A stretch of 64,000 bases of DNA from Cyprinodon diabolis. Its lineage: Eukaryota; Chordata; Actinopteri; Cyprinodontiformes; Cyprinodontidae. The notes beneath the pieces were generated by a model. The model searched no databases. It worked only from the letters and a program-made list of their open reading frames with translations, and was not told where the DNA came from. Each line of letters begins with the position of its first letter. The stretch's first letter is position 1. Made by a program: the position numbers and the translations under genes. Below are positions 20,640 through 32,726 of the stretch, piece by piece. The stretch spans positions 31,296,001-31,360,000 of the forward strand of contig CM060070.1 of NCBI GenBank assembly GCA_030533445.1, written 5' to 3'.

Positions 20640-22090
20640 GAAAAGAAATACACAATGTGGAAGCTCTGACCTAAGATTGCAAGAAGTGGTGGAGCAGGTA
20701 GAAGCTCAGAGAGATATGATGGAGGAAGACCAGAGATTTTAAAGCAAACATTGAAATTCACAGATAGGCAATGCAATGAGAAAGAAAGGGGAGGGATGTG
20801 CTGATTTTTAAGGAATCTTGTAAAAACTCTGGCTGCAATTTTTTTGTTTTTGTTCGAAGACCACTGAGGGAATTTTCTACCAGCAAATAAAGAAATACAC
20901 TTATTAAGTTAGCAGCAGACAAAGGCATGAAAAATATTTTCTGCATTTGAGAATATAAATAAATCATGACTTCTGAAATATTCCTTAACACTGTTACAAC
21001 GCACCCTCCCAGGCTTGAATTCTAATTAAACATTTTTTTACATTCTATTTCCATGTTATTCTGCTTATTTATTGTAATTAAGGCACATACAGTAAAGGAA
21101 TGTATTGAAGTGCAACAAGAAATTACCCTTATTTTTAAACAAGCTTCAAAAGCTTCAATAAGCTTTATATGTCAAACACTACTTCAAAGGATCCCACAGA
21201 AGGAATTACCAATGGAACAAAGGATTCAACCTAAACAATGAGATCAGGTAAAATAAGGCTGGAAAACATCAAAAGACATGAAAAAACAGGGAAAGCTAAA
21301 AGTTACCACAATAGGAACTGACAGAGAGTTGGATTTAACTGCAGCTGATAGGTGGCATGCTCGGCTGCACCCAATAGATGAGGACGTCTGCAGCTCAGAG
21401 GAAATATACAACACAAAGTAACTGTTTAGGAGTCCTGCTGAACCTCCCTATGACCAAACTCCCCCTGCTGCACGCAGACATAACAGAATCCTGACGCATG
21501 TATGACGTGGCAATCTACAACTGAACTCAACCCGGAGAGACTGACATGGAGAAAAGAAGCGATTAGAAAGATTTTATTGTCGTGAATAAAATAAGTTCTT
21601 TCGTGCTCAAACCCCAGCAGAAGACATGAGATGTAAGTCAACAGGAGCTTGGAGGAACAACTTAAAAGTAGGATTAAAGTAGTCTCCTCCCCTGGGGCCC
21701 GGACACTGGTGGAGTAAGCTGGAGAAGGAGCAGGTCTAAGAATAGTGTATCCACACCAACTGTGTTTAGTCCTCTGTTATCAGACCATAGTTCATTTGGA
21801 CAGAAGTTTAGTTCATTTATGGAGGCATGGATGCACAATTAAATGCTGATGTGAACCAAGTGAACTTGGGTCCACCTCAAACCCTTGGTCCTGTCTCGGT
21901 TGAAGTGAATAGCAAGTGGACTGGAGAGTGCTCCAAAAGCTGTGATTGTACTGTAATTGCATATTGATATAAATTAAGTTATTCATATCTTAAAAATACC
22001 TTGCTCGATGTCTGTGCAGTCTTGACAATAGTTCAATTAAGTCGAATGTGCCGCTTTTTGCACATCACCCCCTCATTATGAACCCTCTCT
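20640..22090. other. Intergenic DNA, nothing recognised
   Basis: AT-rich with short chance frames. No exon, RNA gene or transposon protein seen. Confidence 0.55.
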
Positions 22091-22094
22091 CCCC

Positions 22095-22680
22095 TCCAAC
22101 AACATCATTTACTATAACTATGCAGATGACACACAGCTTTACATAACAATGTCAACCGGTGACTATGAACCCATGAAAGCTTTGGCTGGATGCTTAGAAG
22201 TTAGAACAGATCAATACTTGGACGCACCATAAGTTTCTCCAACTGAATAAAAACAAAATTGAAGAGATAATGTTCGGACCAAAGGATGAGAAATCCAGAG
22301 ATTCAGCTGCAGCTAGAAACCACTGATTATGGCAGAAATCTTATTGTCATAACAGACTCAGACCTGAACCTTCAGAGGCACATAAAAAAATTCAAGGATT
22401 AAAGGGCTAATGTCTAAGCAGGACTTAGAAAGATTCATTCACACATTATTTTTAGTAGAATTGATTACTGCATCAGTGTCTTCATAGGTTCTGAAGTCCT
22501 TCACTGGCTCCCTGTTACTCAGAGAATAGACTTTAAAATCCTTCTTTTAGTCTATAAATCCCTGAATTGATCAGCACCCAAATACATAACCAATTTGTTG
22601 TCAGTGTATCAACCTGCCAGACCACTCAGGCCTTGAAACACTTCTCTGGTAAACTTGCCAAAAGACAGTATAGCAATGAC
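22095..22680 (+). mobile_element. CR1/Rex1-like LINE relic
   Basis: The translated text contains YYNYADDTQLYI (RT catalytic YADD) near 22108 and, further on, a HWLPVTQRIDFKILLLVYKSLN-type segment near 22500, both characteristic of the 3' half of CR1/Rex1/L2-type ORF2. Stops and frameshifts are frequent, so it is an old copy. Confidence 0.75.
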
Positions 22681-22689
22681 ACTGCTGGA

Positions 22690-23480
22690 ATCTGTCACTT
22701 TTTCATGATTTGTTCCTTTTCCCAGACAAATAAGTAGTTTTGTGCTGTTTACCAACTGTTTTTCTACAGTGGTTCTTGGTGCAGAGCCACCTCATGAGAG
22801 GGAGTAAACAGGTGGGTCAAAAGGTTTCTTTTGGTTTAAAAAATGGTCTTATGAATTCCAAATAGTAACAATGTTTCCATTTTGGTCCCTAATCGATCTG
22901 TGTCTGTGTCTGTGTGACGGACCATCAGGTGTGAAAACGCCCAAGGAGTGAGAGAGGAGATGGGTGAAAGTTTAGCTGATGTGCTAAATGGGGAAGTGGG
23001 CCTTAATGAAGAACGTCTTGAATAATGATTGGCTTATGAAGGGGTGCAGTCGATTGGCTGAAGCTTACGTGTTTGTATGTCAGCAGGTGTTCCAAGTGAG
23101 GCTGATAAATAATCTTCCACAATCAATTTTCACTTAAGCTTCATAAGTGGTTTTTGAGCTTTTTTTTTTTTTTTCTTAGCACATCTCGGTTCTAATTAGT
23201 TTTCCTCCCGCAGTCTTCCTGCTCTCTTTGTAATATAACTGTTCCCTGTCCTAAGTAGCTCCCCTTGCTATAACATCTTCCACCTTGTTAAACCCAATAA
23301 TGTTTTGGTAATTTCTAAAAGACTGTGATCATTTACAAACTTTCAGCTTTTGTATTTGCATCCTACCCACAGCTTCACTCATAATATGATTTTAGGTCTT
23401 CAACAAATATCCTGATACCTTCACAGAGCAGCTGTATTGACACTAAAATAGTTAGCTTCAAATATTTCTTTCAAAAAAGT
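22690..23480. other. Intergenic DNA, nothing recognised
   Basis: No coding signature. Contains a T run at 23161-23174. Confidence 0.5.
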
Positions 23481-23483
23481 AAA

Positions 23484-23640
23484 AAAAAATCCACTGGATG
23501 CTGTTTCCAAGTTTGAAGATGCTTTGCTTCCCATCCAGGAAGCTTTTTTTAATTCAAAAGACAGTGACCATTTTTTATTTTGAATTAAAAATCTTCCTGG
23601 ACGGGACATGAAAGGTCTTCAAACTTGCAAACAACAACCA
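23484..23640. repeat. Foldback/hairpin repeat
   Basis: CCAGGAAGCTTTTTTTAATT at about 23535 is followed near 23600 by its inverted copy AATTAAAAATCTTCCTGG. An outer pair AAGTTTGAAG / CTTCAAACTT extends the symmetry. This resembles a dispersed teleost foldback MITE; no protein is encoded. Confidence 0.6.
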
Positions 23641-23649
23641 GTTTTTTTT

Positions 23650-26600
23650 TTTTTTTTTACTTTTTTGGAATCACTATGACCTTGATGACTTAGAATCTTC
23701 ACCAGCATTTAGCTTCAAATAGAATAGAAGATATAATAGAAGATATTCGAGGTTAAATTGTTTTATTGAGGAGTATTTGTATTAAGAGGGTCGTGTAAAT
23801 GCACAAAACATTCAGACCTTCTATTATTAACCTAAAATTTAAACAAAATTGTGTAAATGACAATTGTAGAGTTGTAGAGTTTGTTACATCTCCAAATATT
23901 AAAATAAAAGGGATGGGGTGATGTTTTGAAGGGCAGCATGGTGAGTTTAAAAGGTTTTAATGAGAACTAAGTGAGGAGTTAAAAAAATGGACAGGAGGCA
24001 AACAAATGAAAAATCTCGGTGATGATTCAGCTACTGAAATACTGGGAGTGGAAAAGTGGAAAAAGACGAAAGGTAAACAGGTTAGAGCAATCAGGTGAGA
24101 AATGAGCAACACATGAGGAGGATTTAGGTGTGCACAGTGGGAAAAAGATAACAATGAACAGAAAAATACTGAGAGGAACACAGGAAAGACAGCTTACAAA
24201 AAAAAATCCAAAATCAAAAGAACAAACAACCAGATCCAGAAATATTTAAAAAAAGAAAATAAAAAGGAATATAAACTGAACTGATAGGGTGAACCCTAAT
24301 TAGCCAAAATTCTAAAAGGCAAGAATCAGATAACATACTGAACAATATGAAAATACGGAAAAAAAGGGAATGTGTTGATTTTTTTGTTTTTATTGCTGTT
24401 ACATTCAAGGTTAAAATGTTTGATGCAATGAATGTGAAAAATGTTCAATAAGTAAAAATCATCTTGCAAGGCATCTGCACTGCCTCAACATTTCCTACTG
24501 TTTAATTATTTCTGGCCGTTAGAGTAATCCTTTACTAAAAAAATACTCTGGAAAAAATTAAAAGGACGGAGGAGGAAGAGAAAAAAAATAATCTGCCCCC
24601 TTTTAATCCATTTCAACCCACATGCTGTCATCTTAACAATCCCTAAACTGCTAAATACATAGGCAGCACTGACACTAGGCCTGGGTTTATATCAAATACA
24701 TTTTAATCTTTGATGACGAATAAAACTGCAAAAAAAAAAAAGACTGAAAAAAAGACTGGAGCTGTTTCACAAATTCCATACGGATTCTTTTTTAGCCTTC
24801 ATCAAACAAAACTCATTGTCAAAGACACTTTTTTAGGGGTAAATTTACCTAAATGGCATATAGTTAATTTGAACCCTAATAATTTAATAGATTATTTTTC
24901 TTAAGAAAAACGTCTTACACTGAATTGCAAAAGTTATTTTTTCTTTTTGACATTTTGTCATGTTTCAGCCTCAATCTTATTCTATGGGGATGCCATATCA
25001 TAGTCCAAATCAACGTTCCACTAAATTATGATAAAGAGGTAAAATAAAAATCATATTCAAAAACTTTTTGCAAACAAGAATCTCTTAAGTGTGGTGATCA
25101 TTTTCATTGAGGCCTGTTTATTTCGAAACCACTGCTATAATTACCAACAGAAGTAAAAACAAAAACATAATTCTTACCAGGACAAAAACACTATACAAGT
25201 AAGGATTTAAACTGCTCAAAATCTTGGAGCAGGATTGTGTTATAGAAGAATATCCAAAGCTTCAGAAATTTCACAGAGCACAATTTAATTCAATACCCAA
25301 ACATAACTATTGTGCAAATGCAAACCTGCAAACTTAAAGCCGTACGGAGTGAGAATCAATAAATATGGTTCTAGAGTTACCATGAAGCTATTGCTATTTT
25401 GGCCTAAATGCAGCATTGCATAAAACTACCTGAACAGACCCTTATCCACACCATTAAACATGACATCAGGATTTTGGAAGCTTTTCTTTATCAGGGCTAG
25501 GTGGGCTGCTCAGAGCTGATGGATCAAGTTTAATACAGAGCAGTTCTTAATATGTGGACAGTGATTTTAAACTGCAGTATAATTTACAATTTTCCAGTAG
25601 AATTCAAGACGTAAAAAAACAAAAAAAAAAACAAACAAAAAAAAAACATAAAGTTGCTGCTCACACTCACTATCTACCAGATCTAAATAGAAGAATAGTA
25701 AAAAAAAAAAAAAAAAAAGCTGGTAGAAGCCTTCCAGCAAAAGATTTAAAGCTGTAATGGCAGCAATAGGTGGTTCCATCAACTATTGAGCAGACGCACC
25801 TTCAGGTTTAAAAAAAATGCTAAGAGCCTTAGCTGCAAACAGATGGCCACTTGGTCATGACCTCAGAGCATGAATATTCAAAAAGCAAGTTAAACCTGGT
25901 CCCATCTGCATCATTAAACAGAGCCCAAGAATCTGATAGAGCTCAATATAAGTAAATCTACATCTAATTTGCTGTCGATACAGTAAGAAAATTCTGAGCA
26001 TATATGTAAGAGAACATAGAAAATATTTCCATGTCAAAATTTTTTGTCACTCTTAAACCTTAACTGCCACTTGTAAATTTTACTGTCAGTAAAATTAACA
26101 GTTTATCTTCACTCCCACAGTAAAAAAGATAACACTCATTACATACTCTGAGCAGCAACACTGGCTGTGTGCAGCCAGGAACACCTTTCCAGTAATTAGT
26201 ATTCCTCAGTGGAAAAAAGAACAATTACCTATAATCACCTGTTTGGTTTGACAAGGGCCATACTTAAAATACACAATTCTGCTTGCCTGAAAAAGGAAAT
26301 CAACCCTGCTTAAATAACATTATAACTATACACATTTAAAGAATTTATTCTGCAAGGTTTTGTTTTGTTCATAGCCCCGATATGCTTCTCCAGTTGCTTT
26401 AGCCAGCTTAATTCAAAGGAGGTGACAGCTCTGTTTGATGTAGCTCCATAACAGATCTATCTTTAAATGTTCTTCAGATGCTCTCCAGGTTTTTGCACAA
26501 ATATGCTTGGCATTTGTAAAGCCTCAGGAAAATTCAGTGACACGTGTTTTATTTTTTAGGTTCAGTTCCAACTTTGTTCAGAGCAGCATCATGTTCTGGT

Positions 26601-27020
26601 GTGGCACAATGCCTGGGTAAAAAAAACAACAACCTAATCTATTTTTCCTGTGTGGTTTTTGTGTTTGTGAATTTCTCCGCTGTCATTTCCCCCAGCAACA
26701 CTCGCTGCAACCCCGTCTGAATGCATGTCTATCCAGGTGTATCTCTGTTGAATGAACTTAGACGATATCTGCTTTGTTGAACACCATGATATTTCAGATC
26801 TGCTCACCAGAGATACGTTTGTGAGAGGGAATTAAGATAATAACCTATATTGCCTAAAGTGTACACTCAGATTCACTTCAAAGCGTATGTACTTAAGGAC
26901 TTCCCATTCTTATTTCATATGGTTTAATATGATGTTGGGCAATTTATTATAGCTATACCAGGTTCATTTGTACATTATTTTATAGACTTATGGCCATGGA
27001 AGTGACAGAAACACCTCTAT
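23650..27020. other. AT-rich intergenic DNA with decayed repeats
   Basis: No gene seen. A segment near 24930-25110 (CATTTTGTCATGTTTCAGCC and following) resembles the end of a common fish DNA transposon but is too decayed to classify. A-rich tracts at 25616-25647 and 25700-25718 are simple repeats. Confidence 0.5.
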
Positions 27021-27022
27021 GG

Positions 27023-27575
27023 TGTCAAGAGTTGGTTGTGGTTTGATGACCCAAAAGCAGAGGCAAGGAGGCAGAGGTGATATTCTTGTGGTATTAATGA
27101 AAGGTTAGGTGAACACATAGGCAGGAAATCCAATAAAAATCCAAACACGAAAACAAAGTCCAAACAAACCTGAAACCAGGAATCCAGAATCCAAAAGTCA
27201 AGACATGAAAACAAAGTCAAAACTAACCAGAAACCATGAAGACATCAGGGGGGATACTATCACGGGAAGGAAGGCTCAGAGAGACGGAGTTGGAGGAAGT
27301 TGACGAGAAGTTAGACGAGGAACCAGCACTGAAGAACTGCACAGAGAGAGTATTTATGGGAGACTGAAACAAAGAGAGGGCTAACTAGCAGATTGGGAGC
27401 AGGTGTGAACAGAGCAGAAACAGGGAAAGGAGCTAGGGAGAAAGGAGAACACAAGAGGGCAGCAGAGGGCAACACATAAAAACCTGAGAAATGAAAATAA
27501 CCAGAAAACACAACAAAATAAGAAAGCATGGAACAAAGTACAACAGAATACACAACGTAAACATATCAGAACCAG
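27023..27575 (-). mobile_element. LTR-like dispersed repeat, minus-strand copy
   Basis: Read on the minus strand it matches the repeat at 48454-49264 in order: CTGCTGCCCTCTTGTGTTCTC, CACACCTGCTCCCA, the ATAAATA box, CGTCTCTCTGAGCCT, then CATGGTTTCTGG and TTTTGACTTTGTTTTCATG, ending CTCTTGACA. TG...CA-type ends and a TATA-like box suggest an LTR or LTR-derived repeat. No protein is encoded. Confidence 0.55.
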
Positions 27576-27728
27576 AACTATAACATATGGAACTTGAGGG
27601 AATGCTTTTCAGAGTGTCATATAGCTGGATATGTCTACGCAACAACACAGTCAATGAACATTCTTTTTTTCCCTTTTTAATAAAGGTGGTCTTAAATACA
27701 GAATTGTGGCTCAAACCACAGAGACTGA

Positions 27729-27766
27729 CAGTCACTGAATGAGTCACACGACTCATTCAGTGACTG
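27729..27766. repeat. Perfect 17-bp inverted repeat with 4-base loop
   Basis: Arms 27729-27745 and 27750-27766 are exact reverse complements around ACAC. The left arm boundary includes TGAGTCA, an AP-1/TRE consensus. Confidence 0.85.
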
Positions 27767-28056
27767 ATTCGACTCTCTCAAGTTACATAGGCAAGATTTT
27801 TAAAAGGCAACAATGATCATCAATAAACAACAAGCACTTTACACTGACCTAATGATCATTTAATATCTCAAATTAAGTAATATCTGGGTCAAGGTAAACT
27901 GTACCGTTTTAAACTGACCATCAGAAAATGACATATATATAACTCTCACAACTTGAACTGCTGAGTCCAGTGATGTAAATGTTAGCTCAGGTGGAAGTGC
28001 TAATATAACCCTACCATTCTGACTAAAATGGTAAAAGGAAGAAGTTGCTTTAAATA

Positions 28057-29657
28057 CAGGTAAAAGCCAGTAAATTAGAATATTTTGAAAAACTTGATTT
28101 ATTTCAGTAATGGCATTCAAAAGGTGTAACTTGTAGATTGTATTTATTCATTGCACACAGACTGATGCATTCAAATGTTTATTTCATTTAATTTTAATAA
28201 TTTGAAGTGGCAACAAATGAAAATCCAAAATTCTGTGTGTCACAAAATTAGAATATTACTTAAGGCTAATACAAAAAAGGGATTTTTTAGAAATGTTGGC
28301 CAACTGAATAGAATGAAAATGAAAAATATGAGCATGTACAATACTCAATACTTGGTTGGAGCTCCTTTTGCCTCAATTACTGCATTAATGCGGCGTGGCA
28401 TGGAGTCGCTTAGTTTCGAGCACTGCTCAGGTGTTATGAGAGCCCAGGTTGCTCTGATAGTGGCCTTCAACTCTTCTGCGTTTTTGGGTCTGGCATTCTG
28501 CATCTTCCTTTTCACAATACAACACAGATTTTCTATGGGGCTAAGGTCAGGGGAGTTGGCTGGCCAATTTAGAACAGAAATACCACGGTCCGTAAACCAG
28601 GCACGGGTAGATTTTGCACTGTGTGCAGGCGCCAAGTCCTGTTGGAACCTGAAATCTCCATCTCCATAGAGCAGGTCAGCAGCAGGAAGCATGAAGTGCT
28701 CTAAAACTTGCTGGTAGACTTGCTGGTAAACTTGCTGCGTTGACCCTGGATCTCAGGAAACAGAGTGGACCAACACCAGCAGATGACATGGCACCCCAAA
28801 CCATCACTGATGGTGAAAACTTTACACTAGACTTCAGGCAACGTGGATCATGTGCCTCTCCTGTCTTCCTCCAGACTCTGGGACCTCGATTTCCAAAGGA
28901 AATGCAAAATTTGCTTTCGTCAGAAAACATGACTTTGGACCACTTTCCTTAGCCCAGGTGAGACGCTTTTCAGGCTGTTTTTGGTCAACAGTGGCTTGAC
29001 ACGAGGTATGCGGCAGTTGAAACCCATATCTTTCACGCGTCTCTTGGTGGTGGATCTTGAAGCACTGACTCCAGCAGCTGTCCACTCCTTGTGAATCTCC
29101 CCCACATTTTTGAATGGGTTTTTTTTCACAATCTTGATTAGGGCGCGGTGATCCCTATCGCTTGTACACTTTTTCTGACCACAGTTTTTCCTTCCCTTTG
29201 CCTCTCTATTAATGTGTTTGGACACAGAGCTCTGAGAACAGCCAGCCTCTTCAGCAATAACCTTTTGTGTCTTTCCCTCCTTGTGCAATGCGTCGATGGT
29301 CGCCTTTTGGACAGCTGTCAAATCTGAAGTCTTCCCCATGTTTGTGTAAGCTTCAGAACTAGACTGAGAGACCATTTAAAGCCCTTTGCAGGTGTTTTGA
29401 GTTAATCAGCTGATTAGTTTGTGGACCCAGGTGTCATCAAAATTTAACCCTTACACAATATTCTAATTTTGTGACACACGGAATTTTGGATTTTCATTTG
29501 TTGCCACTTCAAATCATCAAAATTAAATGAAATAAACATTTGAATGCATCAGTCTGTGTGCAATGAATGAATATAATGTACAAGTTACACCTTTTGAATG
29601 CAATTACTGAAATAAATCAAGTTTTTCAAAATATTCTAATTTACTGGCTTTTACCTG
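28057..29657 (-). mobile_element. Tc1-like transposon with long inverted repeats (decayed)
   Basis: Bounded by TA dinucleotides (28055-28056, 29658-29659) with ends CAGGTAAAAGCCAGTAAATT and its inverse. The inverted repeats run about 200 bases on each side. Same family as the intact copy at 32727-34338. Confidence 0.95.
28345..29375 (-). pseudogene. Tc1-like transposase, frameshifted
   Basis: The transposase is spread over four overlapping frames. It keeps an N-terminal helix-turn-helix (SDLTAVQKATIDALHKEGKT), the first catalytic Asp (MFSDESKF), the second (FQQDLAPAH) and the Glu box (DLSPIEN). Indels near 28925-28960, 28830 and 28690 break it, and a local tandem duplication at the CTTGCTGGTA words (about 28707-28735) causes one shift. 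It aligns throughout with the intact 346-residue protein at 33015-34055. Inactive. Confidence 0.93.
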
Positions 29658-29659
29658 TA

Positions 29660-30764
29660 TATTTCTTCTAGCAGCCATAGGTACATCTAATCCAGAGCTG
29701 GTTAAAGCTTTAAGCAGAATTTCACTTTTATGCCCTTTAAATTTATTCCAGCATTGATAATTTTTGAGTTTTTTCATTCAAAATAAAATCTTCATTTTAC
29801 ATTTATTCTAACCAGACGCTTTATCAAACTTGACACAGAATGAGTTTTAAAATACAGTCACCTTAGTCCCTTCATGTAATTTAATGCTACTTAAAACAAT
29901 TGCCTTTATTTTTAATTTTAAAAACATCTACAAAATTCCCTGAACTTGGAAGATAAGGAAATCCTGTAATTCACACTTTTTTAGTAAGTAGGAGTAAGCA
30001 AATAGTTATTTAGAAATCTTGGCTTTAGAAGTTTTTCTATCTGCTGTTGTCATAATTGCATTTACCTATCTTCATCACTTTAACCATAAGTCCCCTAGGT
30101 TACATTGTATTAAAAAGATATAATATAACTATAGAAACGTATAAAAGAAATGTCTTTCTAAATTAAATCCAAACAAGACCATCATAGTTGTTAAGGCTCT
30201 TAACCAGGATAAAAAACACATATAAAACTTACAAAAGAGATACAAGAGGAGATTTAAAAGTAATAGTCTGCAAAATGGGGAAATAGAAACACATTTTATA
30301 GCCCTTTGATTATTTCACATTTGGTGCACCTTCTCTCCAAAAAACAAAACGAAAAAATCAAGCGCAGGTGAAGATGATTTTAGTATTGGGTCCGTTTTTT
30401 GATGAACCCCTCTTCAGACAATTTGAAACATGTAAAGAGAAGGCTCGTCTGGAGGAGAAGAAAAATAAAATGCCACCATGATTTGTGTGTCATCCTAAGC
30501 TTTTCCAGGCCGCTGATCTTATTTGAAGTCTATATAGAAAAATCATAACTCACAATTCTCCCATTAGAAAAATTGGAATCAAAACGTTCTTTTATAGCAA
30601 CTTCATCCAAGTATCCACAAGCATCTTTTTGATGAGTGCTTTTGATTAGTGCTTTTTCCAACATGAATAAAAGACCATGTGAAAAACTGTATGAATCGAG
30701 TGCTTCAGTTATCAAAACACTGACACTTTGAAAAGCCCCAGATCTTAATACCCACTCCAGGTGA
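29660..30764. other. AT-rich intergenic DNA, nothing recognised
   Basis: Only short chance frames; no known domain or RNA feature. Confidence 0.55.
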
Positions 30765-30864
30765 GGTTGTCTGTTATGTGCACATCAAGGACAACCTCAC
30801 CTGGACTGTAATCACCACCTAACTGGTCAAAAGACCACCAATGCGCTTGTAATTCCTGCAGAGG

Positions 30865-31221
30865 ATGAGGAGAGCCCACCTGCTCCCCTGTATCCTCATG
30901 ACCTTCTACAGAAGCACTGCGGAGAGCGTTCTGACCAGCTGTCTCACTGTGTGGTGTGGAGGCTGCAGCGCCTCAGACTGGAAGAAAGTGAGGAGAGTGG
31001 TGAGAAAATCAGAGAAGATCATCGGGGCTCCTCTTGCCTCCATAAAAGACATTTCATTCCAGCGCTGCGTGTCCTTAGCCCGTAACATTATAAATGACCC
31101 CTCACATCCCCACGATGGACTGTTCTGCCTGCTGCCCTCTGGGAAGAGACTTCGTAGCATTCAATGCAGCACCAGCAGATTCCAAAACAGCTTCTTCCCC
31201 ATAAGACATCTGAACTGTTGA
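30865..31221 (+). pseudogene. L2 LINE ORF2 C-terminal fragment
   Basis: The frame contains MTFYRSTAESVLTSCLTVWC, then DWKKVRRVVRKSEKIIGAPL and SHPHDGLFCLLPSGKRLRS, the C-terminal region that follows the reverse transcriptase in teleost L2 elements. The preceding HIKDNLTWTV-type segment near 30780 is out of frame. No catalytic part is present. Confidence 0.85.
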
Positions 31222-31301
31222 GAAAACTCTAAACCATGTCACAGACTCTGAATCACACTGACAATTCCAAACCAAAATACTGCATATTTGCACCATATAT
31301 A

Positions 31302-32549
31302 CACTATATTGCCAAAAGTATTTGCTCACCCATCCAAATTATTGGAATCAGGTGTTCCAATCACTTCCATGGCCACAGGTGTATAAATTCAAGCACCTAG
31401 GCATGCAGACTGTTTTTACAAACATTTGTGAAAGAATGGGTCGCTCTCAGGAGCTCAGTGAATTCCAGCGTGGAACTGTGATAGGATGCCACCTGTGCAA
31501 CAAATCCAGTCGTGAAATTTCCTCGCTCCTAAATATTCCACAGTCAACTGTCAGCTGTATTATAAGAAAATGGAAGTGTTTGGGAACGACAGCAACTCAG
31601 CCACGAAGTGGTAGGCCACGTAAACTGACGGAGCGGGGTCAGCGGATGCTGAAGCGCATAGTGCGAAGAGGTCGCCAACTTTCTGCAGAGTCAATCACTA
31701 CAGACCTCCAAACTTCATGTGGCCTTCAGATTAGCTCAAGAACAGTGCGCAGAGAGCTTCATGGAATGGGTTTCCATGGTCGAGCAGCTGCATCCAAGCC
31801 ATACATAACCAAGTGCAATGCAAAGCGTCGGATGCGGTGGTGTAAAGCACGCCGCCACTGGACTCTAGAGCAGTGGAGACGCGTTCTCTGGAGTGACGAA
31901 TCGCGCTTCTCCATCTGGCAATCTGATGGACGGGTCTGGGTTTGGCGGTTGCCAGGAGAACGGTACTTGTCTGACTGCATTGTGCCAAGTGTAAAGTTTG
32001 GTGGAGGGGGGATTCTGGTGTGGGGTTGTTTTTCAGGAGCTGGGCTTGGCCCCTTAGTTCCAGTGAAAGGAACTCTGAATGCTTCAGCATACCAAGACAT
32101 TTTGGACAATTCCATGCTCCCAACTTTGTGGGAACAGTTTGGAGCTGGCCCCTTCCTCTTCCAACATGACTGTGCACCAGTGCACAAAGCAAGGTCCATA
32201 AAGACATGGATGACAGAGTCTGGTGTGGATGAACTTGACTGGCCTGCACAGAGTCCTGACCTCAACCCGATAGAACACCTTTGGGATGAATTAGAGCGGA
32301 GACTGAGAGCCAGGCCTTCTCGTCCAACATCAGTGTGCGACCTCACAAATGCGCTTCTGGAAGAATGGTCAAAAATTCCCATAAACACACTCCTAAACCT
32401 TGTGGACAGCCTTCCCAGAAGAGTTGAAGCTGTTCTAGCTGCAAAGGGTGGACCGACGTCATATTGAACCCTATGGATTAGGAACGGGATGTCACTTAAG
32501 CTCATATGTGAGTCAAGGCAGGTGAGCAAATACTTTTGGCAATATAGTG
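31302..32549 (+). mobile_element. Tc1-like transposon, apparently intact
   Basis: 1248 bp flanked by TA (31300-31301, 32550-32551). The 29-base terminal inverted repeats starting CACTATATTGCCAAAAGTAT are identical on both ends. It encodes an uninterrupted transposase. It is a different family from the two long-repeat Tc1 copies nearby and is inserted into an L2 LINE. Confidence 0.97.
31436..32467 (+). CDS. Tc1-like transposase, intact ORF
   Basis: 343 residues from the start [17 protein letters not shown]; an in-frame ATG at 31403 would add 11. It is a DD34E cut-and-paste transposase acting on the element's own ends in the nucleus. The N-terminal half has paired helix-turn-helix domains ([31 protein letters not shown]) joined by a GRPRKL AT-hook-like motif at about 61-66. 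The catalytic residues are in WSDESRF (D), [10 protein letters not shown] (D) and [12 protein letters not shown] (E). A glycine box [10 protein letters not shown] is present. The frame is uninterrupted and ends naturally at ...GGPTSY. With identical terminal repeats, it could encode active enzyme; I see no disabling change. Confidence 0.95.
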   Translation: MGRSQELSEFQRGTVIGCHLCNKSSREISSLLNIPQSTVSCIIRKWKCLGTTATQPRSGRPRKLTERGQRMLKRIVRRGRQLSAESITTDLQTSCGLQISSRTVRRELHGMGFHGRAAASKPYITKCNAKRRMRWCKARRHWTLEQWRRVLWSDESRFSIWQSDGRVWVWRLPGERYLSDCIVPSVKFGGGGILVWGCFSGAGLGPLVPVKGTLNASAYQDILDNSMLPTLWEQFGAGPFLFQHDCAPVHKARSIKTWMTESGVDELDWPAQSPDLNPIEHLWDELERRLRARPSRPTSVCDLTNALLEEWSKIPINTLLNLVDSLPRRVEAVLAAKGGPTSY

Positions 32550-32726
32550 TATTTAATGCTCTTAACTTACATATCAATGTGTTTTTTTGCATGTTTTTTT
32601 TTATCCCACACTGCTAACATTTATAATCACTGCTGCACTTTAAGGAATGGAAATGTTATGAAAGGTGTACAAAAAAATATTAACAAGGAATTACTCTAGC
32701 AACTGTTATTTTGAGATATGTATGTA

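Noticed and set aside
31759..32592. 277-codon minus-strand ORF (and a 172-codon one) over the Tc1 transposase
   Set aside because: Antisense shadows of the intact DD34E transposase; the plus frame has all family motifs.
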